Position numbers and translations under genes: made by a program
Shown: in pieces, positions 36,774 to 45,812 of the stretch
Position numbering within the stretch: the stretch's first letter is position 1
How the letters are laid out: every line of letters begins with the position of its first letter
Assembly: GCF_006228385.1 (NCBI RefSeq)
Contig: NZ_CP039852.1
Span: 806,001 to 870,000, forward strand
From: Salinimonas iocasae
GTDB taxonomy: Bacteria; Pseudomonadota; Gammaproteobacteria; Enterobacterales; Alteromonadaceae
DNA: 64,000 bases
Direction of reading: 5' to 3'
The notes under the pieces: model-generated
Seen by the model: only the letters and a program-made list of their open reading frames with translations
Database searches by the model: none
Told to the model about the DNA's origin: nothing

Positions 36774-37697
36774 ATGAGTTCGACAAAAGTATCGATAATC
36801 ATTGCGGCTTACAATGTACAAAACACGTTACCCAGAGCCATTGAATCGTCGCTCAGCCAAACTCACGATAATACGGAGATTATTGTGGTGGACGATTGCT
36901 CCACCGATAACACACTGTCGGTTGCCAACGCATATGCCAGCAAAGATAAACGAGTTCACGTATTACAAACCAATGTTAATTCAGGCCCTGGTGCAGCGCG
37001 AAATCAGGGCATTAACAGTGCCTCGGGTCAGTGGCTGACAATGCTGGACGCTGATGACTGGATCGCGCCGGATCGTATTGCGACACTGTTATACGTGGCT
37101 CAGGCACACAGTGTCGATATGGTGATTGACAGTTACTGGCTGGCAGATGAAAAGACCGGGCAGTGCTATGCAGCCAGATTCAGTCAGTTATGTTCTGCGT
37201 ATACCCAGTTCAATATGGATGCTGAATACTTTATTCGCCATGGTATGGGAGCCACCAAACCACTACTCAATGCGTCGGTCGTGCGCGATCACGGATTGAT
37301 GTTCAGCGAAAATATCAGGTTCGGTGAGGACATGTTGCTATACAGTCAGTTGTTACTTGCCGGAATGACCTGTCGCTTCATTAACAAGCCAACATATTTT
37401 CGTACCGAGGCCCGCACTTCGTTATCCAGATATGACCGGGTTACTTTCCTGAGCGAGTTATTGCATGTATTGACGCTGATAGCCGAGCAAATTAGTACCA
37501 GTAAACATGGCGATACTGGTTTGAGCAATGCCATAGCGTATCGGCAAAAGATTACCGAGGACGCTCTAGTATCTGCACAATGGAAGGTATGGTTACTTCG
37601 TCATAAGCAAAAAGCGAAGCCCTCTTTTCTCAGTTTACCCAAACTGATTCGCCATTTGTGGCATCGCAACGTGCGATACAGCATTAATCCGTTGTGA
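36774..37697 (+). CDS. GT2-family glycosyltransferase
   Basis: 307 residues with a GT-A fold. SIIIAAYNVQNTLPRAIESSLSQT opens the domain, VVDDCSTDNT is the nucleotide-binding segment, and the DxD motif reads LDADDW near residue 91. RFGEDMLL later supplies the acidic ED pair common in this family. It lies 23 bp downstream of the GT4 gene and is cotranscribed. The sugar transferred is unknown. Confidence 0.88.
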   Translation: MSSTKVSIIIAAYNVQNTLPRAIESSLSQTHDNTEIIVVDDCSTDNTLSVANAYASKDKRVHVLQTNVNSGPGAARNQGINSASGQWLTMLDADDWIAPDRIATLLYVAQAHSVDMVIDSYWLADEKTGQCYAARFSQLCSAYTQFNMDAEYFIRHGMGATKPLLNASVVRDHGLMFSENIRFGEDMLLYSQLLLAGMTCRFINKPTYFRTEARTSLSRYDRVTFLSELLHVLTLIAEQISTSKHGDTGLSNAIAYRQKITEDALVSAQWKVWLLRHKQKAKPSFLSLPKLIRHLWHRNVRYSINPL

Positions 37698-37701
37698 TTT
37701 T

Positions 37702-37760
37702 CGCCTTTCGCCTTTCGCATTTTGAAACGGATTTTCTTAACGCATTTTTATATTGCGAAA
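37702..37760. promoter_or_regulatory. Internal regulatory region with TTTCGCA/TTGCGAAA half-sites
   Basis: After the GT2 stop, GCCTTTC is repeated in tandem and runs into TTTCGCATTTTGAAA (37713-37727), a degraded form of the TTTYGCA-N3-TGCRAAA site found in the divergent promoter at 33.1 kb. A TTGCGAAA half-site follows at 37753-37760. The 197-bp gap may hold a second promoter of the polysaccharide locus. Confidence 0.4.
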
Positions 37761-37894
37761 TCCCTCGCCGAAAAAGTAACAAAAACCAGTAAGGCTATGA
37801 ATTTATTGTGTAATTAAAATTGGCGCGTCCTTTGCCATTACTCTTGTAGAGGTTGTACAACGTTTTATGACCGTTGCTTATCAGGAGTATCACC

Positions 37895-38338
37895 ATGAAA
37901 AAGAAAAAACTGTTAGCTGTAGCTTCTCAGGGCGGGCATCTGATTCAACTGCTTCGACTTAAGCCGGTCTTTGACCGATACCAGACCAGTTATGTTTCAA
38001 ACCAGTACCGCGAGGGCATGGAAGATGACTTTTCTCAGGTAATTGATGCCAACAGCGATGAGAAGCTTAAGTTGCTGGTCTTATTTGCGCAAATGGCCTG
38101 GATAATCTTTACCAAGCGCCCCGATGTGGTTATTTCAAGTGGTGCCGCGCCGGGCCTGATAGCCATTATGCTGGGCAAGATGGTGGGGGCTAAAACCATT
38201 TGGATCGACAGTATTGCCAATGCTGAAGAACTATCTTTATCGGGTAAAAAAGCTGGCGCGTTTGCTGATTTATGGCTGACACAGTGGCCAAATCTGGTTC
38301 AACCAACAGGGCCTCAATATCAGGGAAGAGTATTATGA
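37895..38338 (+). CDS. Alg14/PssD-like glycosyltransferase subunit
   Basis: 147 residues. KLLAVASQGGHLIQLLRLKP is the Alg14/EpsE-PssD opening, followed by VVISSGAAPGLIAIMLGKM and TIWIDSIANAEELSLSGK. These membrane-associated subunits bind the lipid acceptor and recruit an Alg13-like partner that carries the nucleotide-sugar site. The partner is the next gene, coupled by an ATGA overlap. The ATG has an AGGAG site ahead of it; starts further upstream would read through a non-conserved leader. Confidence 0.85.
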   Translation: MKKKKLLAVASQGGHLIQLLRLKPVFDRYQTSYVSNQYREGMEDDFSQVIDANSDEKLKLLVLFAQMAWIIFTKRPDVVISSGAAPGLIAIMLGKMVGAKTIWIDSIANAEELSLSGKKAGAFADLWLTQWPNLVQPTGPQYQGRVL

Positions 38339-38814
38339 TTTTTCTTACCGTCGGTACGCAGTTACCTTTTGACCGTTTTGTTGAATTGGTGGATACCTGG
38401 GCAGAGGCTAATCCTCACATGGAAATCTTCGCGCAGATAGGCCACGGCGACTATCAACCCAAACACATGAAGTATTGTGCATTTCTGGACGAGCAGTCTT
38501 ATAAGCGAGAGTTTGAAAAAGCGTCAATTGTTCTTGCTCATGCCGCGATGGGCTCAATAATCACCTCCTTAATGGAAGCGAAGCCGGTATTGGTGTTCCC
38601 GCGCATTGCCGCATTGGGTGAGCACCGTAACGAGCATCAGCTGGCCACCTGCCGCAACTTTGAAAAGCTGGACGGGTGTTACGTCAGCTATGACAAAGAG
38701 CAACTGTTTGCCACGCTGGATGATATCACCACCCTACGGGCCGGTTCATTGGGGCAGTACGCTAACCCGGCGTTGCTCAACAGTATCGATAATTTTATTT
38801 CAACCCAGTGCTGA
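38335..38814 (+). CDS. Alg13/PssE-like glycosyltransferase subunit
   Basis: 159 residues. MIFLTVGTQLPFDRFVELVD is the Alg13/PssE opening, and LAHAAMGSIITSLMEAKPVLVFPR with EHRNEHQLATCRNFE matches the C-terminal nucleotide-sugar binding half of GT28-type enzymes. Together with the upstream Alg14-like subunit it forms one bipartite transferase. Four-base overlap with that gene. Confidence 0.87.
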   Translation: MIFLTVGTQLPFDRFVELVDTWAEANPHMEIFAQIGHGDYQPKHMKYCAFLDEQSYKREFEKASIVLAHAAMGSIITSLMEAKPVLVFPRIAALGEHRNEHQLATCRNFEKLDGCYVSYDKEQLFATLDDITTLRAGSLGQYANPALLNSIDNFISTQC

Positions 38815-38817
38815 TGA

Positions 38818-40140
38818 GTGACACTTATGGTTAGAGTACTCAACTGGCAGGCCAGCCTTGCCGAGCCTCATATGAGAGAAGTGATTCTGGGCAGTCTTGC
38901 CGGACTCGTGGTGAAAGTGCTGGCAGCGGTTAGTCTGTTTGCGATGAACGTTGTTGTTACCCGAACCGTGGGTCCCAGCCAGGCTGGTCTTTTCTTTCTC
39001 GCTTTTACGCTGGTGACGATTCTTGCCACTGTCGGGCGAAGCGGTCTGGATCAGGCTATAGTGCGCTTTGTGGCAAAAGATCGGGCGTGTAGCGGCGGTA
39101 GCGCACTTCACAATATTTATTGTAAAGCGACGGTCTGGGCTTTTGCTTTCACCACAGTATTGGCCGCGTTAGTGTACAACAGTGCAGGCTGGATTAATCA
39201 AAGCGTATTTTCCCTGAGTGGCTTTGAGGATGTACTCAAAGTTGCGGTGGTTGCGGCACCGTTTATGGCGCTGTATATCGTGCAGGCGCAAGCCTTGCAG
39301 GGGCTAAAGCAGGTTTCAAAATCCATGTTTGTGGCCAGTGTCTCGTTGCCAGTGATCATTCTTGCATGTGTGCTGGCGTCTGGTCACAGTCAGGCAACAG
39401 ACATAGCCATCTATTTTATTATCGCCGCAGCGGTAAGTGCACTGATAGGTGGCTACCTTTGGTTTCAGTCAGCACCGAAGATTTGCCAGCCTCAACCGTT
39501 TGCATCATCAGTTTTGCGCCGTGCATGCATGCCATTATGGACAGTGGCCATTGTTCACCAAGTCATTCAGTGGTCTTCACAATTAATTCTGGGAATCGGG
39601 GAAGACGCCGAGTCAGTTGCGTTTTACGCTACCGCCCAGCGCACGGCTATGCTGACAAGCTTTATTTTGTTTGCCGTCAATACAATTGTAGCGCCTAAAT
39701 TCGCTGCTATGCATGCCACGGGGGACATGGAAGGTATCAAACGTACCGCTTTGTTGTCTGTTCGTATTATGCTTCTGGTTTCGGTGCCGGTTACACTATT
39801 CATACTGCTTTTTCCTGAATGGCTGATGAGCATGTTCGGTGACGCATTTACTGCGGCAGCTACAGCGCTGATGATCCTGACTATCGGCCAGTTTGTGAAT
39901 ATTGCTACCGGTTCGGTGGGTTATTTGCTAAGCATGACCGGTAACGAGACAAAAGTGCGCGATAACGTCGTTATAAGCGGCATTCTGAGCGTTGCGTTGG
40001 GTATTATTCTGATTCCGCACTTCGGCGTAATTGGTGCCGCCATCGCCTATGCCTGTGGCGTTGCATCGCAGAATTTGCTGGGCGTTTATCAGGTCAAAAA
40101 ATATCTGGGCTTCAATACCCTGTGTTTCTGGAAAGCATAA
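38818..40140 (+). CDS. Wzx-type polysaccharide flippase
   Basis: 440 residues with about twelve to fourteen hydrophobic segments typical of the MOP/PST exporters (AVSLFAMNVVVTRTVGPSQA near the start; FVNIATGSVGYLLSMTGNE later). It would flip undecaprenyl-linked repeat units to the periplasm for polymerisation. It follows the Alg13-like gene by three bases. GTG is used as start; an ATG nine bases downstream is possible. No initiating sugar-phosphate transferase is found in this locus, so that enzyme must be elsewhere. Confidence 0.83.
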   Translation: MTLMVRVLNWQASLAEPHMREVILGSLAGLVVKVLAAVSLFAMNVVVTRTVGPSQAGLFFLAFTLVTILATVGRSGLDQAIVRFVAKDRACSGGSALHNIYCKATVWAFAFTTVLAALVYNSAGWINQSVFSLSGFEDVLKVAVVAAPFMALYIVQAQALQGLKQVSKSMFVASVSLPVIILACVLASGHSQATDIAIYFIIAAAVSALIGGYLWFQSAPKICQPQPFASSVLRRACMPLWTVAIVHQVIQWSSQLILGIGEDAESVAFYATAQRTAMLTSFILFAVNTIVAPKFAAMHATGDMEGIKRTALLSVRIMLLVSVPVTLFILLFPEWLMSMFGDAFTAAATALMILTIGQFVNIATGSVGYLLSMTGNETKVRDNVVISGILSVALGIILIPHFGVIGAAIAYACGVASQNLLGVYQVKKYLGFNTLCFWKA

Positions 40141-40273
40141 GTAGGACGGTAGAAACGCGAAGGGCAGTGGAGTAAGCCTTAACAGATGCCGACGAATTAT
40201 GAACCGGTGGCTATTAATCAAACAGTAGTGCCGTTACACTTGATTTCCCCACTTAATTTAATCAGGGATGTAA

Positions 40274-41185
40274 GTGTTCAAATTCTCAATAAAATATTTA
40301 CTTCTTATAGTGTTCATAGCCATCAGCCCTGCTGGCATAGCTCAAACAAAGGATGAGCAGACTGACACATCACCCAATCGCAACCTGACCGGGTTTGAAG
40401 CCCTGGATGAGAAGCAGCCACTGTGGGAGGTGGGTATAGGTGGCGGCGCGATTGAGGTGCCTGATTACCCTGCATCCGGTGAGCGAAACACTGTTGCGTT
40501 AGCGCTGCCTTATGCAATCTACCGGGGTGACATTATTCGAATTGGCGGGCAGGGCGGGGCGCGCGCTGTTGTAGTAGAAAACCAAAAGCTGGAACTCGAT
40601 ATCAGTTTTGGCGGCGCATTTGCTGCAGACAGTGACGATAATACGGTGCGCGAAGGTATGCCTGAACTGGATTATTTATTCGAGGTCGGGCCGCAACTGA
40701 TTTATAAAATTCAAGACTATTCGTTCAATGGTGGTGGCAACGCGCGGCTTGCTGCCCAGTTGCAGACAAGAGCTGTGTTTTCCACAGATTTTGGTCACAT
40801 TGATGCCAGAGGCTACGTGTTCGAGCCAACATTACGGTATCAGCAACGCGGTGTATTTACGCCCGATACCGGTTTTAGTCTTTCCGCCCGAATGACATGG
40901 GCTACCGAAAAACTACACGACTATTTTTATCAGGTTACTCCTGAGTTCGAGACCGGATTCAGGCCTGCTTATAATGCTGGTGGTGGATACCTTGGCGCTG
41001 AAGTATCGGCCGGTTTGGCTTTTCCGGTAATGAAGAACTTGCGTGGGTTCTTTGGGGCATCAATGCAGCTTCATCATGGCGCGAGTAATGAGGAAAGCCC
41101 GTTATACGAAAAAGATGTTACTTACAGCGTCGGGGTGGGTTTTGTCTGGCGCGGCTATAAGAGCGATGCCAAAGCCAGCTGGTGA
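40274..41185 (+). CDS. MipA/OmpV family outer-membrane protein
   Basis: 303 residues, GTG start. A signal peptide (YLLLIVFIAISPAGIA) is followed by the MipA/OmpV barrel: PLWEVGIGGGAIEVPDYPASGE is the family signature, then YAIYRGDIIRIGG and alternating strands to the C-terminal aromatic residue (KASW). Barrels of this family are linked to murein scaffold assembly or antigenicity, but function is not settled. It closes the polysaccharide block and is followed by a strong bidirectional terminator. Confidence 0.83.
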   Translation: MFKFSIKYLLLIVFIAISPAGIAQTKDEQTDTSPNRNLTGFEALDEKQPLWEVGIGGGAIEVPDYPASGERNTVALALPYAIYRGDIIRIGGQGGARAVVVENQKLELDISFGGAFAADSDDNTVREGMPELDYLFEVGPQLIYKIQDYSFNGGGNARLAAQLQTRAVFSTDFGHIDARGYVFEPTLRYQQRGVFTPDTGFSLSARMTWATEKLHDYFYQVTPEFETGFRPAYNAGGGYLGAEVSAGLAFPVMKNLRGFFGASMQLHHGASNEESPLYEKDVTYSVGVGFVWRGYKSDAKASW

Positions 41186-41246
41186 TTGGCGGGCCATTTA
41201 AACGAAGCGAACGAAACAACACAAAGTAACTGTTTATAGAACAATG

Positions 41247-41276
41247 AAAAAGCGGGCCTTTGGCCCGCTGAGTTTT
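41247..41276. terminator. Bidirectional intrinsic terminator
   Basis: AGCGGGCC and GGCCCGCT form an 8-bp GC-rich stem around TTT, with an A-run before and a T-run after. It serves both the MipA-like gene and the convergent barrel gene, whose stop lies just inside. Confidence 0.9.
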
Positions 41277-41874
41277 AGAAAGCGTAACGCAGGTGTGCAC
41301 CGGTAAAGGTGAACTCATCGCGATCTTCATAAGTCGCACCGATCGCAAGAGCGGGCGTGAAGTAATAGTTTATTCCAGCCTCGAAGCCGGTTGTAGACGT
41401 CTCGTCTAATTCGATTTGTTTAACTTGTGCAGATAGCTCAAGCTGGTCGATAACCATAGAGCGAACGCCTATAGCAACACCGAAACCATTTTCATCACCC
41501 TCGACAAAACTGTCACCATCGAGCTTAGCTTCTGCGTTTAGGTTTTCAAAGCTGACAGCTGCAAATAAGTCAGTGCTTTTAGTCATACCGTAACGATAGC
41601 CAACACCCAGGCTCAACTGACTCAGCTCCAGCTCCACTGTCATTTCTTCATCGCTAAGGTTGCGATAAGCACCATTTACAAAAAAGTTTTCGCCAACTGA
41701 CACAGATCCTTCCAGGTTGATACCTGATGGTTCGAAAATATCGATATCGTCTACATCTGCCTTGCTATAGCCAGCCTCAACGAAATCCCACGTAGGGCCA
41801 TTGGAAAAAGTCTGAGCAGAAAATGCGTTCATTGAGAAGGTAGTGATAGCAGCTGCAACTAACATACGTTTCAT
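41275..41874 (-). CDS. Small outer-membrane beta-barrel protein
   Basis: 199 residues with a signal peptide (RMLVAAAITTFSMNAFSA). The rest is alternating amphipathic strands (WDFVEAGYSKADVDD, FFVNGAYRNLS, LSLGVGYRYGM, FGVAIGVRSMV, TGFEAGINYYFTP) ending in Phe (HLRYAF), the C-terminal barrel signal. It looks like the OmpW/OmpA-sized eight-stranded barrels found in Alteromonadales. Role unknown. Confidence 0.8.
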   Translation of the reverse strand: MKRMLVAAAITTFSMNAFSAQTFSNGPTWDFVEAGYSKADVDDIDIFEPSGINLEGSVSVGENFFVNGAYRNLSDEEMTVELELSQLSLGVGYRYGMTKSTDLFAAVSFENLNAEAKLDGDSFVEGDENGFGVAIGVRSMVIDQLELSAQVKQIELDETSTTGFEAGINYYFTPALAIGATYEDRDEFTFTGAHLRYAF

Positions 41875-42355
41875 TAAATAAGTCCTTTATATATTGCTTG
41901 TCATTTTTGACGGCGCAACTTTAGAGAACATTCCTAAGAAAAAACAGAGATTGATGACAATTAATCGTTCCCGATGGGTATGTTAAGTTATACCGCGGTA
42001 TTGCTCCTGTGAGTTCCAATGGTTTTTAAATAAGTACTAACCTGAAAATGCTTATACGCTTCAGTTTGTCTGTAAAAGTGACTGCCGAGTTGGATGTATA
42101 GTGCGAAAAAGAGTGTTAATTTATGCTTTGGCTATAAAAGCCAAGTGCCACCAGTGTGATAACAACTGATAATCAAATCTGAGCAAAATTTCGACAAGGC
42201 GGTTGGTACAACGTGGAGCTGGAAATAGAAAACAAAACCAGGTTGGCAGGGGCATGTGATGCAGAAACCTGGCGTAGCTATTTGATGCGCGACGGTATTT
42301 ACCCTTACGCTTTTTTATGAGCGCGGTGCATCTTAAACGACTAGCACATACCGGC

Positions 42356-42523
42356 TCAGCTTTTATCTTTTTTACCTACTTCGGCCACGATGATCCAGTA
42401 TAAAACCAGCATAATGACAATAAAGACGACCGTAAAAATCATACCTAGCATGGTATCTCCCCGAGCATGGACAGGCGCGATGATAAGCAGCGCCAATAGT
42501 AGTAAATAGAATTTTATAGTCAA
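42356..42523 (-). CDS. 55-residue membrane or secreted peptide
   Basis: Reading from a TTG gives a signal-like start (TIKFYLLLLALLIIAPVHA), then RGDT and a second hydrophobic helix (MIFTVVFIVIMLVLYWIIVA) ending in a basic KKDKS tail. The in-frame ATG at 42451 has a strong GGGGAG site and would give only the 31-residue single-helix protein. Both forms keep one clean membrane segment. I do not recognise the family. It is too short for ordinary gene finding. The rest of the 41875-42355 stretch holds no gene I can support; a 35-codon GTG reading at about 42213 has no ribosome site. Confidence 0.55.
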   Translation of the reverse strand: MTIKFYLLLLALLIIAPVHARGDTMLGMIFTVVFIVIMLVLYWIIVAEVGKKDKS

Positions 42524-42740
42524 TCCTATTTTCGCTCTGTTGCTACGCTGTAGTGATGACTTGCATAAATAGAGTTCTTAATTGTGAACACAGCGTGTAA
42601 CACGCTATGTTAGTGCAAATGACTTGACCATTACAGACACAGAGTCCCGATTAACCAAGTACGTGTACTTAGTCAGGCTGATAACGGTTGAAAGAGACTG
42701 GTAGGCCGTCAGGGGAGCTGTAAATAGTCAGATTGATTAG

Positions 42741-43043
42741 TCAACGCCTTACCTGAATCAGATTAGCGAAAGGAAATCCAAGTCGAGCCACACACATACA
42801 AACGCTGAAGCCTAAAAAAAGTCTCACGAATTTGTGGATATCAATAGTCGTCAGGAGTTCGTCGAATAACAGCCAGGCGGGTACACCCAATAAGCAGGTT
42901 GCGAGCACAGCTGAAAAAATACTAACGACTAACGTAGCTTCACAACAATGGCATGTGACTGTTTCATGTAACAATAGTTTTAGTTTTGCTCGCAGACCTA
43001 TCTGACTGTCGCAGCACGGACAGTGACACTCATTTATACGCAT
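42741..43043 (-). CDS. Zinc-ribbon-like small membrane protein, possible immunity or accessory gene
   Basis: 100 residues. Two CxxC-type pairs (CHCPCC near residue 6 and CHCC near 31) suggest a zinc ribbon, and two hydrophobic helices follow (VVSIFSAVLATCLLGVPAWLLF and FVRLFLGFSVCMCVARL). GGAG lies seven bases before the ATG; a longer upstream start has no such site. It begins 48 bp after the double-glycine peptide gene and is probably in the same transcript. A two-helix membrane protein next to a bacteriocin-type peptide suggests an immunity role, but that is inference only. Confidence 0.6.
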   Translation of the reverse strand: MRINECHCPCCDSQIGLRAKLKLLLHETVTCHCCEATLVVSIFSAVLATCLLGVPAWLLFDELLTTIDIHKFVRLFLGFSVCMCVARLGFPFANLIQVRR

Positions 43044-43091
43044 ACTTACACTCCAAAAAGCGCGTACGGATTTGGCCGTACGCGTGTACAA

Positions 43092-43265
43092 TTATGGAAT
43101 CATTGACTTTGCGCCATCGTACAAGGCTCCTCCAGCCATTGCTTGCGAAACAAATCGTACTGTTTTATATGAACGATAAGCCCATACTGCTCCTACTCCT
43201 ACCCAATAAAGCGCCACTATTCCACCGCTTACATAATTTGCTTCGTCGAAAGTTAGTTCTCTCAT
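43092..43265 (-). CDS. Double-glycine leader peptide (class II bacteriocin/microcin type)
   Basis: 57 codons. The N terminus MRELTFDEANYVSGG has every feature of a double-glycine leader: a short acidic amphipathic segment with Leu at -12, Val at -4 and GG at -2/-1. Cleavage would release a 42-residue hydrophobic, glycine-rich peptide (IVALYWVGVGAVWAYRSYKT, then a VRFVSQAMAGGALYDGAKS segment). AAAGGA sits seven bases before the ATG. No peptidase-containing ABC transporter is in this window, so export would need one elsewhere. A membrane-active peptide or a secreted signal is likely. Confidence 0.7.
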   Translation of the reverse strand: MRELTFDEANYVSGGIVALYWVGVGAVWAYRSYKTVRFVSQAMAGGALYDGAKSMIP

Positions 43266-43607
43266 TCAAATTTCCTTTTGATAGAATCCCAATAGTTTGC
43301 TAATCAGATGAACGTTAGCGGAATAAACTTACAACTGCTTGAAGTCAAAAGTAACTGAACTTTTGGTCAATATTTTTAGATGAAGTAGATAGTCAGCTGT
43401 TTTTAAATTTCACAAAGTAAAAGAAACTTTTTGGCGAACAGTATTTATTTGTACGGTCTGCAGACAAATAGTATGAAAATGATAGTTCTGTTGGAGTGCA
43501 TATGAAGAGCGATGCCTAGACAAAGGAAGCTGGATAGTTATTACAGAGAAAATACAAAAACCAGAAAGCATTTGCCGAGTGCAAGTCATCCTGACCGCGG
43601 GACGTTA

Positions 43608-45647
43608 TTATTGCTCATTCAAATCAAGACTGATTGCCATTAATCTGTTTTTAGGACGTTGTCGCGCCACTCTGACGCAATAGTCTTCGGCCAAGCCATA
43701 TACAACATTACACTGATGATTAAGCTCTACAGGTAGCGGGTCGCCGGTCACTATATCAAATCTCTTTATCTGCGCGTCCGAAGTTGTTTGAGTGTATAGA
43801 CTATCACCGACAATTTCCCACTCAAAACTAAGTGGAGTGGTATTCGTAGCTATTAATCTTTCCTCATCACTATCGTTTACCCGCCATATTCCATCTATAT
43901 TTTGCTTTTGTATGAAAAGGCCATGCTCGGTATTTGCAATTCGCCGGGCAGGGGGCAAACCGACTTTGTGATGCTCATTAGTCCGCGGGTTCATTCTGTA
44001 AACCACACCCTGCGCATCTTGCTCTTTTATATATAAAACAGAGTGAGAATCAAATGTGGGCGATCGGCCTTCAAACTGCGCGCCCAGTGTCAATGCCTTC
44101 TGTGTCAAGTCGCACAGGGTGATTCGGCCCCGACGGATGAGCGCGCACTTGCTGCCATCTGAGCTGATGTACATTTGAAGCGCATCAACGCCTAGCGGGG
44201 CGCGTGTGAGCTGAACATGTGAGTCGGTATCTATATCGAACTTCCAGATTTGATTTGTGCCAGTTCTGTCCGAACTGTAAAAAATATCATTTTTATGAAC
44301 AGCCAAAAGGTAATTTGCAGATGACTCGTCAGCTGTTACCGGCTTATTAACCGGGGCCATTCTTTTATTGCCGCTCATCAATAGATTGCTGGCGCTGAAA
44401 TTACCATCAATAAACGCGAACCCATCCGGGTGGTAGGTAGGATAATAGGCCGGGTGTGTTAGTGTTATCAGGGGAGTAAGCTGTAAATTGTGGTATTTTA
44501 GCCCCGTAAATACCCCGTTATCACGTTTAAAAACAAGATAGGTATTGTGCATTGCTATACTAAACATCGTAAAGTCGATATCAGTTCGCCAGAGATTTTC
44601 GTATAGGTTGTCTGAATCGTAAAGCTCTACAATAGTGGAGAAATTATCTTCTGTTCGCAGTGTTGTTAGAAACTTTCCGTCAGGAGATGTATATACTGCA
44701 TAAATGCCAATGCCTTTTTTACCTGGTGCTCGCTGAGACAATAGCTCACCAGTCGAGTAATCATACACATAAAGTTGGGATTGGCTATTGCCGGGCGGAA
44801 TCTGCGCAAGCAAAATGCGGTCACCTTTTAGATAAGCGATATCTATTGTAATGCTAGCAGGGTTACAGGATATAATCGGTTTGCTGCTGTATGTAGCTTG
44901 CTCATAATCAAGGCTAGCCTGCATTAACTCACAGGATTTTGCGCTTTTCTCGACGTACAGTAGCTGCTTTTTGCCAATCCATACGGGCTCTCTTATATCT
45001 GCATTCGGGGCTATTATTTCTATACTGCCAGCATTTGAAGACTCAAATGCGAGAACATGCCAGTATTCATCGCCATCGCTTTTCACGCCATAAGCATACT
45101 CATCACTAAATGATGAGAATGCAGGTTCGCGCTTATCGTTCGAGGAATCAACATAACCAACAGCCGCTCCGGCTGTGAATTCTGACAGGTCTTTATTAAA
45201 ATAAAACGCGCTTACTATGGCGGTTAAAATGACGCAGGCAATTGGCAACAGTAGCCATTGAACTAACCTTGAAGCCTTGCTTTTATGTTCAGGTTCATCA
45301 GGCTCCGCCGTCGATTCATTTGAGACAATCTGAACATGTGCAATAAATTCGTACCCAACGTTCTGCACCGCTTTAATAAAGTGGACGCCAGGTTCGCCGG
45401 TTGCCTGATTAAAATTTTTGCGAAGCCTTGATATTGCAGTGGCAAGTTGTTGCTCTGAAGCTATACTCTGTGCTGGCCATAGTTCGAATAACGCTTCTTT
45501 GGTAACAGGGGCGCCATTGTTCGATAAAAACAACTCCAGAATTTGTCGCTGGAGGTTTGCCAGTTCAATTTTCCCACCATCATAAATGATGATCCCGCGT
45601 TTTGGGATATAGGTGAGATTGTGGGCAATTATGTACTTCTGCTCCAT
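43608..45647 (-). CDS. CadC-like regulator with WD40/TolB-type periplasmic propeller
   Basis: 679 residues. An N-terminal OmpR-type winged helix (LANLQRQILELFLSNNGAPV, then AISRLRKNF and VQNVGYEFIA) is followed by one transmembrane helix near 133-155 (WLLLPIACVILTAIVSAFYF). The periplasmic part consists of beta-propeller-like repeats (WRTDIDFTMFSIA; HPDGFAFIDGNF; IWKFDIDTDSHVQLTRAPLG). This is the CadC-plus-TolB-like layout common in Alteromonadales. It is divergent from a small secreted peptide gene and may control it. The 343-bp gap toward the double-glycine gene holds no other gene I can support. Confidence 0.82.
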   Translation of the reverse strand: MEQKYIIAHNLTYIPKRGIIIYDGGKIELANLQRQILELFLSNNGAPVTKEALFELWPAQSIASEQQLATAISRLRKNFNQATGEPGVHFIKAVQNVGYEFIAHVQIVSNESTAEPDEPEHKSKASRLVQWLLLPIACVILTAIVSAFYFNKDLSEFTAGAAVGYVDSSNDKREPAFSSFSDEYAYGVKSDGDEYWHVLAFESSNAGSIEIIAPNADIREPVWIGKKQLLYVEKSAKSCELMQASLDYEQATYSSKPIISCNPASITIDIAYLKGDRILLAQIPPGNSQSQLYVYDYSTGELLSQRAPGKKGIGIYAVYTSPDGKFLTTLRTEDNFSTIVELYDSDNLYENLWRTDIDFTMFSIAMHNTYLVFKRDNGVFTGLKYHNLQLTPLITLTHPAYYPTYHPDGFAFIDGNFSASNLLMSGNKRMAPVNKPVTADESSANYLLAVHKNDIFYSSDRTGTNQIWKFDIDTDSHVQLTRAPLGVDALQMYISSDGSKCALIRRGRITLCDLTQKALTLGAQFEGRSPTFDSHSVLYIKEQDAQGVVYRMNPRTNEHHKVGLPPARRIANTEHGLFIQKQNIDGIWRVNDSDEERLIATNTTPLSFEWEIVGDSLYTQTTSDAQIKRFDIVTGDPLPVELNHQCNVVYGLAEDYCVRVARQRPKNRLMAISLDLNEQ

Positions 45648-45812
45648 GCAATTCCTGTCTCAATATGAATAAGTAAGCTTCATGTAATAAAATGTAATGT
45701 ACTGTCAGGACTTATTATCACTTTGTAATGATTGGTAAAGATAACGTCAAGCAGCGTTTGAATTGCCATAGTATAACTTGCGCTCTCAAAATAAAAATTA
45801 AGGAGCGTCACA

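Noticed and set aside
37702..37730. Short tandem GCCTTTC repeats as a CRISPR-like array
   Set aside because: Only two or three 7-bp units, no spacers and no cas genes in the window.
42213..42320. A 35-codon GTG reading in the gap after the outer-membrane barrel gene
   Set aside because: No ribosome site and no homologue I recognise; the codons could be open by chance.
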